Source: Bacillota bacterium
GTDB taxonomy: Bacteria > Bacillota > Clostridia > Christensenellales > Aristaeellaceae
Assembly (NCBI GenBank): GCA_023404715.1
Contig: JAEYAR010000196.1
Location: 1 to 38,535 of the forward strand
Length of the DNA: 38,535 nucleotides
Reading direction: 5' to 3'
The first letter of the stretch is position 1; each line of letters begins with the position of its first letter. The translations under genes and the position numbers were made by a program. This document shows, piece after piece, positions 24,340 through 32,669 of this stretch. The notes below the pieces were generated by a model. That model was given only the letters and a program-made list of their open reading frames with translations, searched no databases and was not told the origin of the DNA.

Positions 24340-25692
24340 TTGGAGGACTCCATCGCGTTTATGCTGCTGCTACAAGCGGTGCTCATCGGACTCAACGCAA
24401 TATTCGCCTGCGCCGAAATTGCCGTGCTCTCCGTAAACGACAACAAACTGGCGAGATTGGCCGCGCAGGGAGACCGGCGGGCCGTCCGCCTCCAGCGCCT
24501 GACCAGCCAACCCGCGCGCTTTCTGGCGACCATTCAAGTGGCGATTACGCTATCCGGCTTCCTGGGCAGCGCGTTTGCCGCGGACAACTTTTCGGATAAG
24601 CTGGTAGACGCTCTGGTCGCCCTGGGCGTGACGATCCCGGTCAAAACGCTGGACACGATCGCCGTCGTGCTCATCACGATCATCCTTTCCTACTTTACGT
24701 TGATCTTTGGCGAGCTGGTGCCCAAGCGCCTGGCCATGCGCAAGGCGGAGGCCCTCGCGCTGGGTATGTCTTCGCTGGTCAACGCGATTTCGAGGCTGTT
24801 CGCGCCCATCGTTTGGCTGCTGACCGCATCGACAAACGGCATCCTGCGGCTGATGCAGATCGACCCGAACGCCCAGGACGAGGCCGTCAGCGAGGAGGAG
24901 ATCCGCATGCTGGTGGACGAGGGGAGCGAGCGGGGCGCGATCGATCGGGAAGAGAAGGAGTTCATTCACAACGTCTTCGAGTTCGACGATCTGACGGCGG
25001 GCGAGATCTGCACACACCGGACCGAGGTGGATGTGCTCTGGCGCGAAGACGCGATCGAGACATGGAGCCAATCGATTCTGAGCAGCCGCCATGCGCTATT
25101 CCCCCTATGCGGCGAAACGGCGGATGACGTCGTCGGCGTTTTGAGCGCCCGGGCATTTTTCAGGTTGCGGGATCAAAGCCGGGAAAGCGTGATGCGCGAT
25201 GCCGTGAAGCCCGCGTATTTCGTGCCGGAAAGCGTGAAGGCGGACGTGCTCTTTCGCAACATGAAGCAAGGACGCCACGCCATGGCGGTCGTGCTGGACG
25301 AGCACGGCGGCATGGCGGGCATCGTGACGATGAACGACCTGCTCGAACAGTTGGTGGGGAGTTTTGACGAGGAAGAACCCAGAGACGATGCGCAGATCGA
25401 GCGCCTGGACGCTAGCACTTGGCGTATCAGCGGAAGCGCGCCGCTTGAAGAGGCGGCCAAAGCGCTCGGCGTGAAACTGGAAAGCGACGACTACGAGACG
25501 TTCGGCGGTTTCGTCTTCGGCGTGCTGGGCACCGTGCCCGAGGACGGACGGACGCCTGCCGTAGAGGCGGCGGGACTCGACATACAGGTTACGCAGATCC
25601 GGGATCATCGCATGGAAGCGGCCTTGGTGCGGCGGACTAAAGAGCCGCAGTGCCGTACGAAGGAAGACGAGAAACTGACAGCCGGAGCGTAG
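24340..25692 (+). CDS. CNNM/CorC (HlyC)-family transporter with CBS domains
   Basis: A 450-residue membrane protein of the hemolysin C/CorC/CNNM family, linked to Mg or other divalent-cation efflux. It starts with TTG at 24340: AAGAGGA lies 7 bases upstream, no in-frame ATG lies before the first helix, and the N-terminus then matches the family. Three or four membrane segments with small-residue helices (DUF21, residues about 5-185) are followed by a conserved acidic linker (EEEIRMLVDEGSERGAIDREE), a CBS pair (about 205-330) and a C-terminal CorC_HlyC domain (about 345-430). The tail is charged. It is transcribed alone behind a long structured leader and ends at a two-way terminator. Confidence 0.92.
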   Translation: MEDSIAFMLLLQAVLIGLNAIFACAEIAVLSVNDNKLARLAAQGDRRAVRLQRLTSQPARFLATIQVAITLSGFLGSAFAADNFSDKLVDALVALGVTIPVKTLDTIAVVLITIILSYFTLIFGELVPKRLAMRKAEALALGMSSLVNAISRLFAPIVWLLTASTNGILRLMQIDPNAQDEAVSEEEIRMLVDEGSERGAIDREEKEFIHNVFEFDDLTAGEICTHRTEVDVLWREDAIETWSQSILSSRHALFPLCGETADDVVGVLSARAFFRLRDQSRESVMRDAVKPAYFVPESVKADVLFRNMKQGRHAMAVVLDEHGGMAGIVTMNDLLEQLVGSFDEEEPRDDAQIERLDASTWRISGSAPLEEAAKALGVKLESDDYETFGGFVFGVLGTVPEDGRTPAVEAAGLDIQVTQIRDHRMEAALVRRTKEPQCRTKEDEKLTAGA

Positions 25693-25709
25693 AGGCGATA
25701 ACATGGAGA

Positions 25710-25739
25710 AGGCCCGATACGACGCAGCGTATCGGGCCT
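25710..25739. terminator. Two-way hairpin terminator between convergent genes
   Basis: AGGCCCGATACG (25710-25721) and CGTATCGGGCCT (25728-25739) form a perfect 12-bp stem around ACGCAG. It lies between the stop codons of the plus-strand CNNM-type gene and the minus-strand repeat protein. T runs are short on both sides (GTTTG, and TTCTC on the minus strand). Confidence 0.75.
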
Positions 25740-25753
25740 GTTTGCGCTTAGCG

Positions 25754-26593
25754 TCATGATTCGAGGCCGAGGTTTTGCAGGATTTCGCGGTAACGGCGGG
25801 TCGCGAATTCGCTAGGCGCGCCTTTTTGGCAAAAGGAGAGCTTCGCCAACTTGGGCACGACGCGCTGCACGACGATCTGGCCGTCCACCGTACGCGCGCG
25901 AAGCGCTTCAAAGGCTTCAAGAAAACGCTCGTCCGTCTTGGCATGGCCGTAAAACGAGAGGACATAGACGTATTCAAAAAGGTTGTAATTGCGAAAGGGA
26001 TACTCGACCTGCATAAACAGCGTGCCGATGCCGTAGTGACAGGGACCGATCGGCTTGCGGATGCGCCAATGCTGCAGGAGAAATTCGACGGCCCGGTCAA
26101 GCGCTGGCTCTCGGTTGAGATAGGCGCTGTATCTAAAGGCGTTCAGGGCCGTAAGCGTTGGGTAGGGGTTGGAGTATTCCGTCTCCGGCCCGCGGCCAAA
26201 GTAGAACTTGTTGCAACGCCAGCCGCCGTCGGGCTGCTGGATGCTCAGCAGATGAGAAAGCGTCTTTTGAACACGGGGATCCTGTACGTAGCCCATAGCG
26301 CACAGCGCCTTGGCCGCCAGGGCGGTTTGGCAAGGGAAGATGGAGCCCTTGGGGTAAAGCTTAAAACGGCCGTCATTTTGCCAGACGGAGAAAAAGCGCT
26401 CGGAAAGCCCCTGCATCAGGGGATCCTCCGGCATGAGCCCGAGCTCGACCAGCATCAGCGCGCAATCGAGCGTGCTGAAGGGCGCGCCGGTGATCAGGCT
26501 GCCCTCCGGCGTCGCCCAAAGATCGGCGCCTTGGTCGTGCGCGTGGGAGAGGAGAACCTCTATATCCGGCGAATTTTTATATTGGATGGACAT
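25754..26593 (-). CDS. Prenyltransferase/squalene-cyclase-repeat (alpha/alpha-toroid) protein
   Basis: A 279-residue protein without a signal peptide. It contains tandem helical repeats with the QW-like motif LLSIQQPDGGWRC at about residue 105 and repeated AL-L---G-----P--Q--L turns, as in terpenoid-cyclase and prenyltransferase toroids. Further conserved-looking stretches are PYPTLTALNAFRYS and GPCHYGIGTLFMQVEYPF. The acidic DxDD cyclase motif is not seen, so it is unlikely to be a terpene cyclase. The start at 26593 follows GGGGGTG; an upstream in-frame ATG overlaps the -10 box. It diverges from the O-mannosyltransferase gene. Function unknown. Confidence 0.75.
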   Translation of the reverse strand: MSIQYKNSPDIEVLLSHAHDQGADLWATPEGSLITGAPFSTLDCALMLVELGLMPEDPLMQGLSERFFSVWQNDGRFKLYPKGSIFPCQTALAAKALCAMGYVQDPRVQKTLSHLLSIQQPDGGWRCNKFYFGRGPETEYSNPYPTLTALNAFRYSAYLNREPALDRAVEFLLQHWRIRKPIGPCHYGIGTLFMQVEYPFRNYNLFEYVYVLSFYGHAKTDERFLEAFEALRARTVDGQIVVQRVVPKLAKLSFCQKGAPSEFATRRYREILQNLGLES

Positions 26594-26620
26594 GGACTGC
26601 ACCCCCGTTTTCTTTCGTCT

Positions 26621-26626
26621 ATTATA
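26621..26626 (-). promoter_or_regulatory. -10 box of the toroid-repeat gene
   Basis: Read on the minus strand, 26626-26621 is a perfect TATAAT about 30 bases upstream of the start codon. The -35 at normal distance (TCGCAA) is weak. The 83-base gap must also hold the plus-strand promoter of the mannosyltransferase gene, for which I found no clear boxes. Confidence 0.5.
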
Positions 26627-26676
26627 AGGCATTTGCACGCCATTTGCGAGCGCGATTTGTGGAGGGGATGGACTAC

Positions 26677-29238
26677 ATGCGAAAGAGAAGGATGCTCTTG
26701 CTGGCGGCATGCGTCTGCATGTTATTGAGCCTGACGGCCATGGCAGAGGAGAACCTGATCCAAAACGCCGGATTCGAGGCCGCAAGCGGAGAATGGCCCG
26801 ACGCCTGGCAGTCGGATATGTGGGTAGAGGACGAGGGCGTGACGCGGATCACCCTCATGCCAGAAGGGCGGGAGGGCGGTCGGTGTATCCGGATCGAGAA
26901 CGCGTCGAGGAACGACGCGCGGGTGGTGCAAAACATCCGCATAGAACCGGGAAGCCTATACCGCCTAAGCGGATGGGTGCTTGCGGACGGGCTCGACCCC
27001 TCGCAGGGCGGCGCGGGCTTTTCCATCATGGGCTCGGCGAGCGCTTTCCCCAGGGTTTACGACACGGCGGGCGCATGGGAAGAACTCGTATGTTACTTTG
27101 AAACCTACGAGGGGCAGCGCGACGTGCAGGTAGCGGCGCGGCTGGGCTTCTATGGCGGGGAGGCAAAGGGGACGGCTTACTTTGACGATCTGTCAATCAG
27201 GCGCGTAGACGAAGCGCCGCCGGGCGCGACGGTAATTCGCCTGCTGGACGATACGGAATACCAAAAGCCGCCGCGGATGCAAGACAAGGCATGGGCGCAG
27301 GGAATCAAGCTCGCCGCCGTAGCTTTGGCCGCGCTGTCCGCGACGGCCCTGCTGCTCAGGACGCATCAGCGCAAGGCGCGGGCAGGAAGGCTACGCGGGT
27401 TGGAAGGAAGCGGTACGCCGCGGCTTGTCTTTTCAAAGCGCGAAGCGATCTGCCTGCTGTGCCTGACAGGCATATATGCCGTCTTTGCGTTTATGGATTT
27501 GGGCAACCTGAAAGCGGCGCAGACCGAGTGGAAGAGCACGCAGGATGATCAGCGGGTCGTATTCGACCTGGGGGCGGAAAACACGTTCCGCATCCTATAT
27601 AACGAGGGATTGTGCAGCCGGGATCACAACCTAACCTTCCGCTTTTCGTACGACGGCGAGACGTGGTCCGACCCGGCGCCCGCGAAGATGAAAAAGTGGG
27701 AATCCTTTCAATGGTTTTTTGTGACGGAACCCACTCATAACAACGCGGGCGAGATCAGCGGTTGGAGCGAGGAACCGATTCGCTTTCATGCGCGATACGT
27801 GGAGATGACCGCCGATACGCCGGGCGCATCGCTGCTGGAGATCGCCTTTGTGGACGCGGAGGGAAACGCGCTGAGCGTATCGATCGCGGAGGGAATGCCG
27901 GACGCACAGCGCCTTGTAGACGAGCAGGAGTACGTGCCGGACCGACCCGGCTACCGAAACAGCATGTACTTCGACGAGATCTATCACGGGCGCACGGCCT
28001 ACGAGCACGCGCACGCGCTGGCGGCGCAGGAGAACTCGCACCCGCCTCTGGGGAAAATTCTAATCATGCTGGGCATCGAGCTGTTCGGGATGACGCCGTT
28101 CGGATGGCGATTTTCAGGGGCGCTAGCTGGCATATGCATGATTCCGGCCATGTATTTGCTGGGCAAGGTGCTCTTTGGTCAGGAAAAATACGCATTTCTA
28201 AGCGCATTCCTGCTCGCGTTTGACATGATGCACCTGACGCAGACGCGCATCGCGACCATCGACAGCTATCCGGTGCTCTTCATCATCCTGATGTACGCCT
28301 GCATGATCCGCTATACGCAGATGAGTTTTTTTACGGACGGATGGCACACGCTCGTACCGCTGGCGCTCTCAGGCCTATTCATGGGGCTGGGTATCGCCAG
28401 CAAGTGGACGGGCATCTATGCGGGCGTAGGGCTCGCCGCGCTGTTCTTCTGGAGCCTGGCCCGCCGCGCCTGTGAGTGGCGGGCGGCGTGCGCTACAGGC
28501 GGCGCATACGCGATGCGCGCGGGCAGTTTCTCCAAGTATGCGATGGGGACGCTCGGCTGCTGCCTGATCTTCTTCATAGCGATCCCCTTTGCGATCTATT
28601 ACCTGAGCTATATCCCGCATTTTACGGGCGCACAGGGGCTTACTTGGGAACGGTTTTGGAATGAGCAGGCCCAGATGCTGCGATACCACGCGGGCCAGGC
28701 AGATCCGCATCCGTATCAATCTCGTTGGTTTGAATGGCCGCTCATGCTGCGGCCGATGTGGTATTACACGGATCCCTACATGCCGCAAGGGCAGGTATCT
28801 ACGATCGTATGCATGGGCAATCCCGCGGTGTGGTGGCCGGGCGTGCTTGCGCTTGCGTACACGCTTTGGGCGTGGATTCGACAAAACGTCTGCGGAGAAG
28901 CGCGCGATCCACGCGCGGCCGTGGTGTTAATTGGATTTACGGCGCAGATGCTGCCCTGGGTATTCGTCACGCGCTCGACGTTTATCTATCACTACTTTCC
29001 CTCGCTAATCTTTATAATCCTCTCGCTCGTCTACGCATGGGAGCGGATCGGTACGGCACATCCGCGTGCGGAACGCGCGCTGCTGCCCTGCTACATGACA
29101 GGGGTATTGGTACTATTCCTTTGTTTTTACCCGTTCGGGACGGGATATGCGATGAGCCGAACCTATGCGGACGCGATGAACTGGCTGCGCGCGCTGCGGG
29201 TGCCGTGGCGAAGCTATGGCGGATGGCTGGGATATTGA
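26677..29238 (+). CDS. Protein O-mannosyltransferase (PMT/GT39-like) with N-terminal carbohydrate-binding-like domains
   Basis: An 853-residue membrane glycosyltransferase. A signal peptide (RRMLLLAACVCMLLSLTAMA) precedes a CBM_4_9-like jelly roll (about 24-185, starting ENLIQNAGFEAASGEWPDAW). Membrane segments at about 207-228 and 257-275 enclose a basic loop. A discoidin/F5-8-like domain (about 280-410) follows. The PMT part from about 415 has the catalytic FDEIYH (D433-E434), HPPLGK (H455) and about ten membrane segments. It would transfer mannose from a polyprenyl phosphate to secreted proteins. GGAGGGG at 26661-26667 favours ATG 26677 over ATG 26668, which abuts it. Domain borders are approximate. 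Confidence 0.88.
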   Translation: MRKRRMLLLAACVCMLLSLTAMAEENLIQNAGFEAASGEWPDAWQSDMWVEDEGVTRITLMPEGREGGRCIRIENASRNDARVVQNIRIEPGSLYRLSGWVLADGLDPSQGGAGFSIMGSASAFPRVYDTAGAWEELVCYFETYEGQRDVQVAARLGFYGGEAKGTAYFDDLSIRRVDEAPPGATVIRLLDDTEYQKPPRMQDKAWAQGIKLAAVALAALSATALLLRTHQRKARAGRLRGLEGSGTPRLVFSKREAICLLCLTGIYAVFAFMDLGNLKAAQTEWKSTQDDQRVVFDLGAENTFRILYNEGLCSRDHNLTFRFSYDGETWSDPAPAKMKKWESFQWFFVTEPTHNNAGEISGWSEEPIRFHARYVEMTADTPGASLLEIAFVDAEGNALSVSIAEGMPDAQRLVDEQEYVPDRPGYRNSMYFDEIYHGRTAYEHAHALAAQENSHPPLGKILIMLGIELFGMTPFGWRFSGALAGICMIPAMYLLGKVLFGQEKYAFLSAFLLAFDMMHLTQTRIATIDSYPVLFIILMYACMIRYTQMSFFTDGWHTLVPLALSGLFMGLGIASKWTGIYAGVGLAALFFWSLARRACEWRAACATGGAYAMRAGSFSKYAMGTLGCCLIFFIAIPFAIYYLSYIPHFTGAQGLTWERFWNEQAQMLRYHAGQADPHPYQSRWFEWPLMLRPMWYYTDPYMPQGQVSTIVCMGNPAVWWPGVLALAYTLWAWIRQNVCGEARDPRAAVVLIGFTAQMLPWVFVTRSTFIYHYFPSLIFIILSLVYAWERIGTAHPRAERALLPCYMTGVLVLFLCFYPFGTGYAMSRTYADAMNWLRALRVPWRSYGGWLGY

Positions 29239-29269
29239 GGGAGGGTACATTCGTCGTCCGCTCGTAACA

Positions 29270-29306
29270 CGCCCCCGGTGCGCTGATCGGCAGCACACCG
29301 GGGGCG
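29270..29306 (+). terminator. Hairpin after the mannosyltransferase gene
   Basis: CGCCCCCGGTG (29270-29280) pairs with CACCGGGGGCG (29296-29306) in a perfect 11-bp GC-rich stem. A T run is absent, so termination strength is uncertain. From 29307 to the next promoter I see no gene. Confidence 0.5.
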
Positions 29307-29396
29307 AAGTCTATTGTGTCGCTTCCCTACAGAAGGCCTTTTGGGGTGACGGGAACCGCTGTTATGAAAAAAAACGTGAGATTTTGTCAAAAGGGG

Positions 29397-29425
29397 TTGA
29401 CAAGGGATACGGGATATAGTATGAT
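29397..29425 (+). promoter_or_regulatory. Near-consensus promoter of the second sugar operon
   Basis: A perfect TTGACA at 29397-29402 and TATGAT at 29420-29425 with 17-base spacing. It is the only clear promoter seen for the genes from 29486 to the window end. Its -10 box overlaps the palindrome at 29424-29454, which would allow tight repression. Confidence 0.88.
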
Positions 29426-29454
29426 GTCAACATGATATAACAACATGATGACAT
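29424..29454 (+). promoter_or_regulatory. 31-bp imperfect palindrome, likely GntR operator
   Basis: ATGTCAaCATG (29424-29434) and CATGaTGACAT (29444-29454) match as an inverted repeat at 10 of 11 positions around the 9-base centre ATATAACAA. Inside it AACATGAT also occurs twice as a direct repeat (29429-29436, 29442-29449). The element begins in the -10 box and covers the expected transcription start. The GntR/UTRA gene in this operon is the natural candidate to bind it, which is inference. Confidence 0.65.
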
Positions 29455-29485
29455 GCCAAATTTGCTTGCCACGGGAGGGGTTTGG

Positions 29486-30397
29486 ATGACAGGAGCACAG
29501 ACACAGCGGCGCACGCGGAGTCTGACGCTTCAGCGCAGGGAGGCGCTGACCGCGTGGGCATTCGTGTTACCGGCGCTGGCGGGGTTTGCGGTCTTTACGT
29601 TCGGGGCGATCGTCTATTCGTTTTACATCTCGCTTACGCGCTGGGAGTTGCTGACGGACCCGGTGTTCGTCGGGTTACGCAATTACATGCGCCTTTTTAA
29701 GGACCCCAAGTTTTTCAAATACCTTGGGAACACGCTTTACTTCGTCGTGTGGCTCGTACCCGTGGTGCTTGTGACATCGATGGGGCTGGCGATCCTGATC
29801 AACAAGCGGACGCGTATCCTGACCGGGCTATACAGATCGGCGCTCTTCGTGCCTTGCATCACGTCGACGGTCGCCATCAGCCTGGTCTGGCTATGGATCC
29901 TGAACCCGGATACCGGCATCATCAACAATCTGTTACGGACCATGGGCGTCGCAAATCCGCCGCGCTGGCTGGAATCGACCGCATGGGCTAAGCCGGCGCT
30001 GATCGTGATGCGCGTGTGGCAGATGAGCGGCTATTACATGGTGATGTTCCTGGCCGGGCTACAGACCATCCCGGAGAGCCTTTATGAGGCGGCGGAGGTA
30101 GACGGCGCTACGCGCTGGCAGCGCACGTATAAGATCACAATCCCCATGCTGGCGAACACGACGTTCGTGGTTGCGATCATGCTGGTGATAGAGGCGTTCA
30201 ACATATTCGAGGCTGTCTTCGTCATGACGGAGGGAGGACCGGTAGGCGCTACGACGACGCTGATGTATTACATCTATCAGCAGGGCTTCCAAAGCTACAA
30301 CATGGGTTATGCCAGCGCGGTCGCTTGGGTGTTCTTCGCGATGATTCTGGTGGTGACGCTCGTGCAATACGCCTTCCGGGGCGAACAGAAAATGTGA
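29486..30397 (+). CDS. ABC sugar transporter permease, MalF/UgpA-like
   Basis: The 303-residue first permease of a second CUT1 importer. Six membrane segments, the first WAFVLPALAGFAVFTFGAIVYSF, and the ATPase-docking EAA loop YEAAEVDGATRWQRTYKITI at about residues 204-223. The start at 29486 follows GGGAGGGG; an in-frame ATG at 29453 lies inside the operator and lacks a ribosome binding site. It is the first gene after the palindrome-controlled promoter and is followed 12 bases later by the second permease. The sequence differs clearly from the LplB-like permease at 2999, so this is an independent transporter. Confidence 0.93.
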   Translation: MTGAQTQRRTRSLTLQRREALTAWAFVLPALAGFAVFTFGAIVYSFYISLTRWELLTDPVFVGLRNYMRLFKDPKFFKYLGNTLYFVVWLVPVVLVTSMGLAILINKRTRILTGLYRSALFVPCITSTVAISLVWLWILNPDTGIINNLLRTMGVANPPRWLESTAWAKPALIVMRVWQMSGYYMVMFLAGLQTIPESLYEAAEVDGATRWQRTYKITIPMLANTTFVVAIMLVIEAFNIFEAVFVMTEGGPVGATTTLMYYIYQQGFQSYNMGYASAVAWVFFAMILVVTLVQYAFRGEQKM

Positions 30398-30409
30398 GAG
30401 GTGCGACGT

Positions 30410-31282
30410 ATGGATAAGCCCAAGTGCCCTGCGCTGTTTGGTTATTACGGCCTGAAAAAGGTGGGCCGCGCGGTCTATCACGTGTGTATGCTGCTACTGA
30501 CATTTTTGATGGTCTATCCTTTTATATGGGCAGTCTGCTCGTCCTTCAAGACGACGGAGCAGATGTTCGGTCAATCGCCGCTATCGTTGATTCCCAGACC
30601 CTTTACGCTCTACAACTACGAGCGGACGCTGGAGATTCTGCCGTTTGACATGTTTCTACGCAACTCACTGTTCCTCTCCATCAGCATTCCGCTGATGATG
30701 ATCCTGATCGCCTCGCTATGTGCGTATGCGCTGGCGCGGCTGAACTTCAAGGGGCGCAACCTTATCTTCCTGCTGTTCATCTCTACGATGATGATTCCCA
30801 GCCACGTAGTGCTGATCCCAAACTATTCGATCGTCAGCAAGCTGGGCTGGGTGGACAAGTATATCTCGCTGTTCGTAAATTCGCTCTTTACGGGGGCAAA
30901 TGCGTTTAATATCTTTTTCTTTAGGCAGTTCTTTATGTCCATCCCCAAGGACCTGGAGAACGCGGCGATCATCGACGGGTGCAGCCACGCGGGGGTGTAC
31001 TTTCGCATCATCCTGCCCAACAGCAAGCCCGCGATCGCGACCGTAGCCATCCTCTCGTTCCGCAGCGTTTGGAACTCGTTTCTCTGGCCGATGATCGTCA
31101 TCAATTCCTACGACAAGATGACGATTACCGTCGGGCTGCAGTACTACAAATATGCAGTGGACAATGCGGCGATGGTACTGGCCGGTGTGACGATCGCCAT
31201 TATCCCGGTGATCGTGGTATTTCTCGTGTTCCAGAAGTATTTTATCAACTCGACGGTGAACTCAGGTTTCGGTGGGGTCTGA
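30410..31282 (+). CDS. ABC sugar transporter permease, MalG/UgpE-like
   Basis: The 290-residue second permease. Membrane segments include VYHVCMLLLTFLMVYPFIWA and PVIVVFLVFQKYF near the end. The EAA loop reads ENAAIIDGCSHAGVYFRIIL at about residues 184-203; the motif's usual alanine after glycine is a cysteine here, a tolerated change. The start at 30410 follows GAGAGGTG. The gene order permease-permease-binding protein is the reverse of the common binding protein-first order and matches the first sugar operon in this window. Confidence 0.93.
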   Translation: MDKPKCPALFGYYGLKKVGRAVYHVCMLLLTFLMVYPFIWAVCSSFKTTEQMFGQSPLSLIPRPFTLYNYERTLEILPFDMFLRNSLFLSISIPLMMILIASLCAYALARLNFKGRNLIFLLFISTMMIPSHVVLIPNYSIVSKLGWVDKYISLFVNSLFTGANAFNIFFFRQFFMSIPKDLENAAIIDGCSHAGVYFRIILPNSKPAIATVAILSFRSVWNSFLWPMIVINSYDKMTITVGLQYYKYAVDNAAMVLAGVTIAIIPVIVVFLVFQKYFINSTVNSGFGGV

Positions 31283-31336
31283 GCGCGCGCCGCTCATGAC
31301 AATAAACGACCACAAAAATTGAAGGAGGCACAAACC

Positions 31337-32611
31337 ATGAAAAACACTACCTTGCTCAGACGAACAGCACTGCTTTTGGCGCTGGTGATGACTGCGCTGC
31401 TGTTACCCGGCGCTGTGATGGCCGAGGAACGCACGAAGGTACAGGTAATGTCCTGGTGGGACATTACCAAATCCGAACCGCTCAAGCAATTGGAGGCGGC
31501 GTTTGAGGCGGAGAACCCTGACATCGACCTTGAATTTCCCATGATCGGCAGCAAATACGGCGACAAGATCATCACCGTAATCGCAGGCGGCGGCGACAGC
31601 GTGCCGGATGTGATCATGCTGGCGATGGACCTGGTGCCCAAGTTCGCACTGACGGGCGCGATACAGCCGCTGGACAGCTACATGACCGAGGCGTACAAGG
31701 CAAGCCTATATCCGCTGGCGCTCAACGCCCTTACGGTGGACGGCAGCGTATACGCCGCGGCACGCGACGTATCGCCCATGGCCATGTTTTTGAACGTGAA
31801 GCTCTTTGAAGAGGCGGGCATCGAGCTGCCCAACGAGGATTGGACGGTCGATGATTTTCTCGCAATCGCCCAGAAGCTGACGAAGGTGGACGCGAGCGGA
31901 AAAGCGGATCAGTGGGGCTACTACTTCCCCAAGTATCCGGACACGATGTACGACTGGGTTATTATGGAGGGGGGACGCTACGTCTCTGAGGACGGCAAGA
32001 AGAGCCTGATGAGCACGCCGGAGACGAAGGCGGGCCTGCAGTTCATGTACGACCTGATCTACAAGTACGGCGTATGCCCGACCGAGGCGCAGCACAGCCA
32101 ATACGGCGACGGCAACTTCGCCTCCTTCCTGGCCGGTAAGGTCGGCATGCAGATCGCCGCGCTGTCCTTCAGCTCGAACCTGACCAACGCGACGCCGCCG
32201 ATCGAATACGCGGTGGCGCCGCTGCCCAAGAAGGACGGCAAGCAGTTCACCCACGCGTTCGTCAACACCTGGGCGATCCCCCGCGGCGCGAAGAACCCGG
32301 AGGTAAGCTGGCGCGTCATCGAGTGGCTATCCGGCAAGGGCGGGCAGCAAATCGCCCTCGACTTCGGCATGGGCCTACCCGCGAGCAAGGAAGTGGACAC
32401 GGCGGCATTCGTGGCGCAGCGCGCGGACAACCAGGTGTTCCTGGATAGCCTTAACTACGCGCTTCCCTTCGAGACCTATCAGTACGGCGCGGAATTCAAC
32501 GTGGAGCTGCGCGAACAGCTCGACGCCCTTTGGCTGAACGAGACGACGGTAGACGATGCGGCGGCGGCGATCGACGCGGCGGCCGAGTTGATCTTAGCCG
32601 GCGACAAGTAA
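31337..32611 (+). CDS. Extracellular sugar-binding protein of the second importer
   Basis: A 424-residue exported binding protein of the MalE/UgpB class. The signal peptide (NTTLLRRTALLLALVMTALL, ending GAVMA-EE) has no lipobox cysteine. The mature protein starts KVQVMSWWDITKSEPLKQLE, typical of the class, with WAIPRGAKNPEVSWRVIEWL in the hinge-distal lobe. AAGGAGG at 31322-31328 is 8 bases before the ATG. A stable hairpin follows the stop codon. The class binds mono- to oligosaccharides including amino-sugar-containing ones; the ligand here is unknown. Confidence 0.93.
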   Translation: MKNTTLLRRTALLLALVMTALLLPGAVMAEERTKVQVMSWWDITKSEPLKQLEAAFEAENPDIDLEFPMIGSKYGDKIITVIAGGGDSVPDVIMLAMDLVPKFALTGAIQPLDSYMTEAYKASLYPLALNALTVDGSVYAAARDVSPMAMFLNVKLFEEAGIELPNEDWTVDDFLAIAQKLTKVDASGKADQWGYYFPKYPDTMYDWVIMEGGRYVSEDGKKSLMSTPETKAGLQFMYDLIYKYGVCPTEAQHSQYGDGNFASFLAGKVGMQIAALSFSSNLTNATPPIEYAVAPLPKKDGKQFTHAFVNTWAIPRGAKNPEVSWRVIEWLSGKGGQQIALDFGMGLPASKEVDTAAFVAQRADNQVFLDSLNYALPFETYQYGAEFNVELREQLDALWLNETTVDDAAAAIDAAAELILAGDK

Positions 32612-32618
32612 GGCGCGT

Positions 32619-32649
32619 ATGCCGGGGCGGTGAATGCCCGCCCCGGCAT
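32619..32649 (+). other. Intercistronic 12-bp hairpin after the binding-protein gene
   Basis: ATGCCGGGGCGG (32619-32630) and CCGCCCCGGCAT (32638-32649) pair perfectly around TGAATGC, with no T run after them and the next ribosome binding site a few bases on. Such hairpins protect the 3' end of binding-protein mRNA in other transporter operons, allowing more binding protein than downstream enzymes. Confidence 0.7.
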
Positions 32650-32669
32650 GGATACGAGGAGGGAATGGG

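Noticed and set aside
25775..26728. 317-residue plus-strand open frame
   Set aside because: It is the complement of the toroid-repeat gene, which has a QW-like motif, a TATAAT box and a sensible start; the plus-strand translation has no motif.
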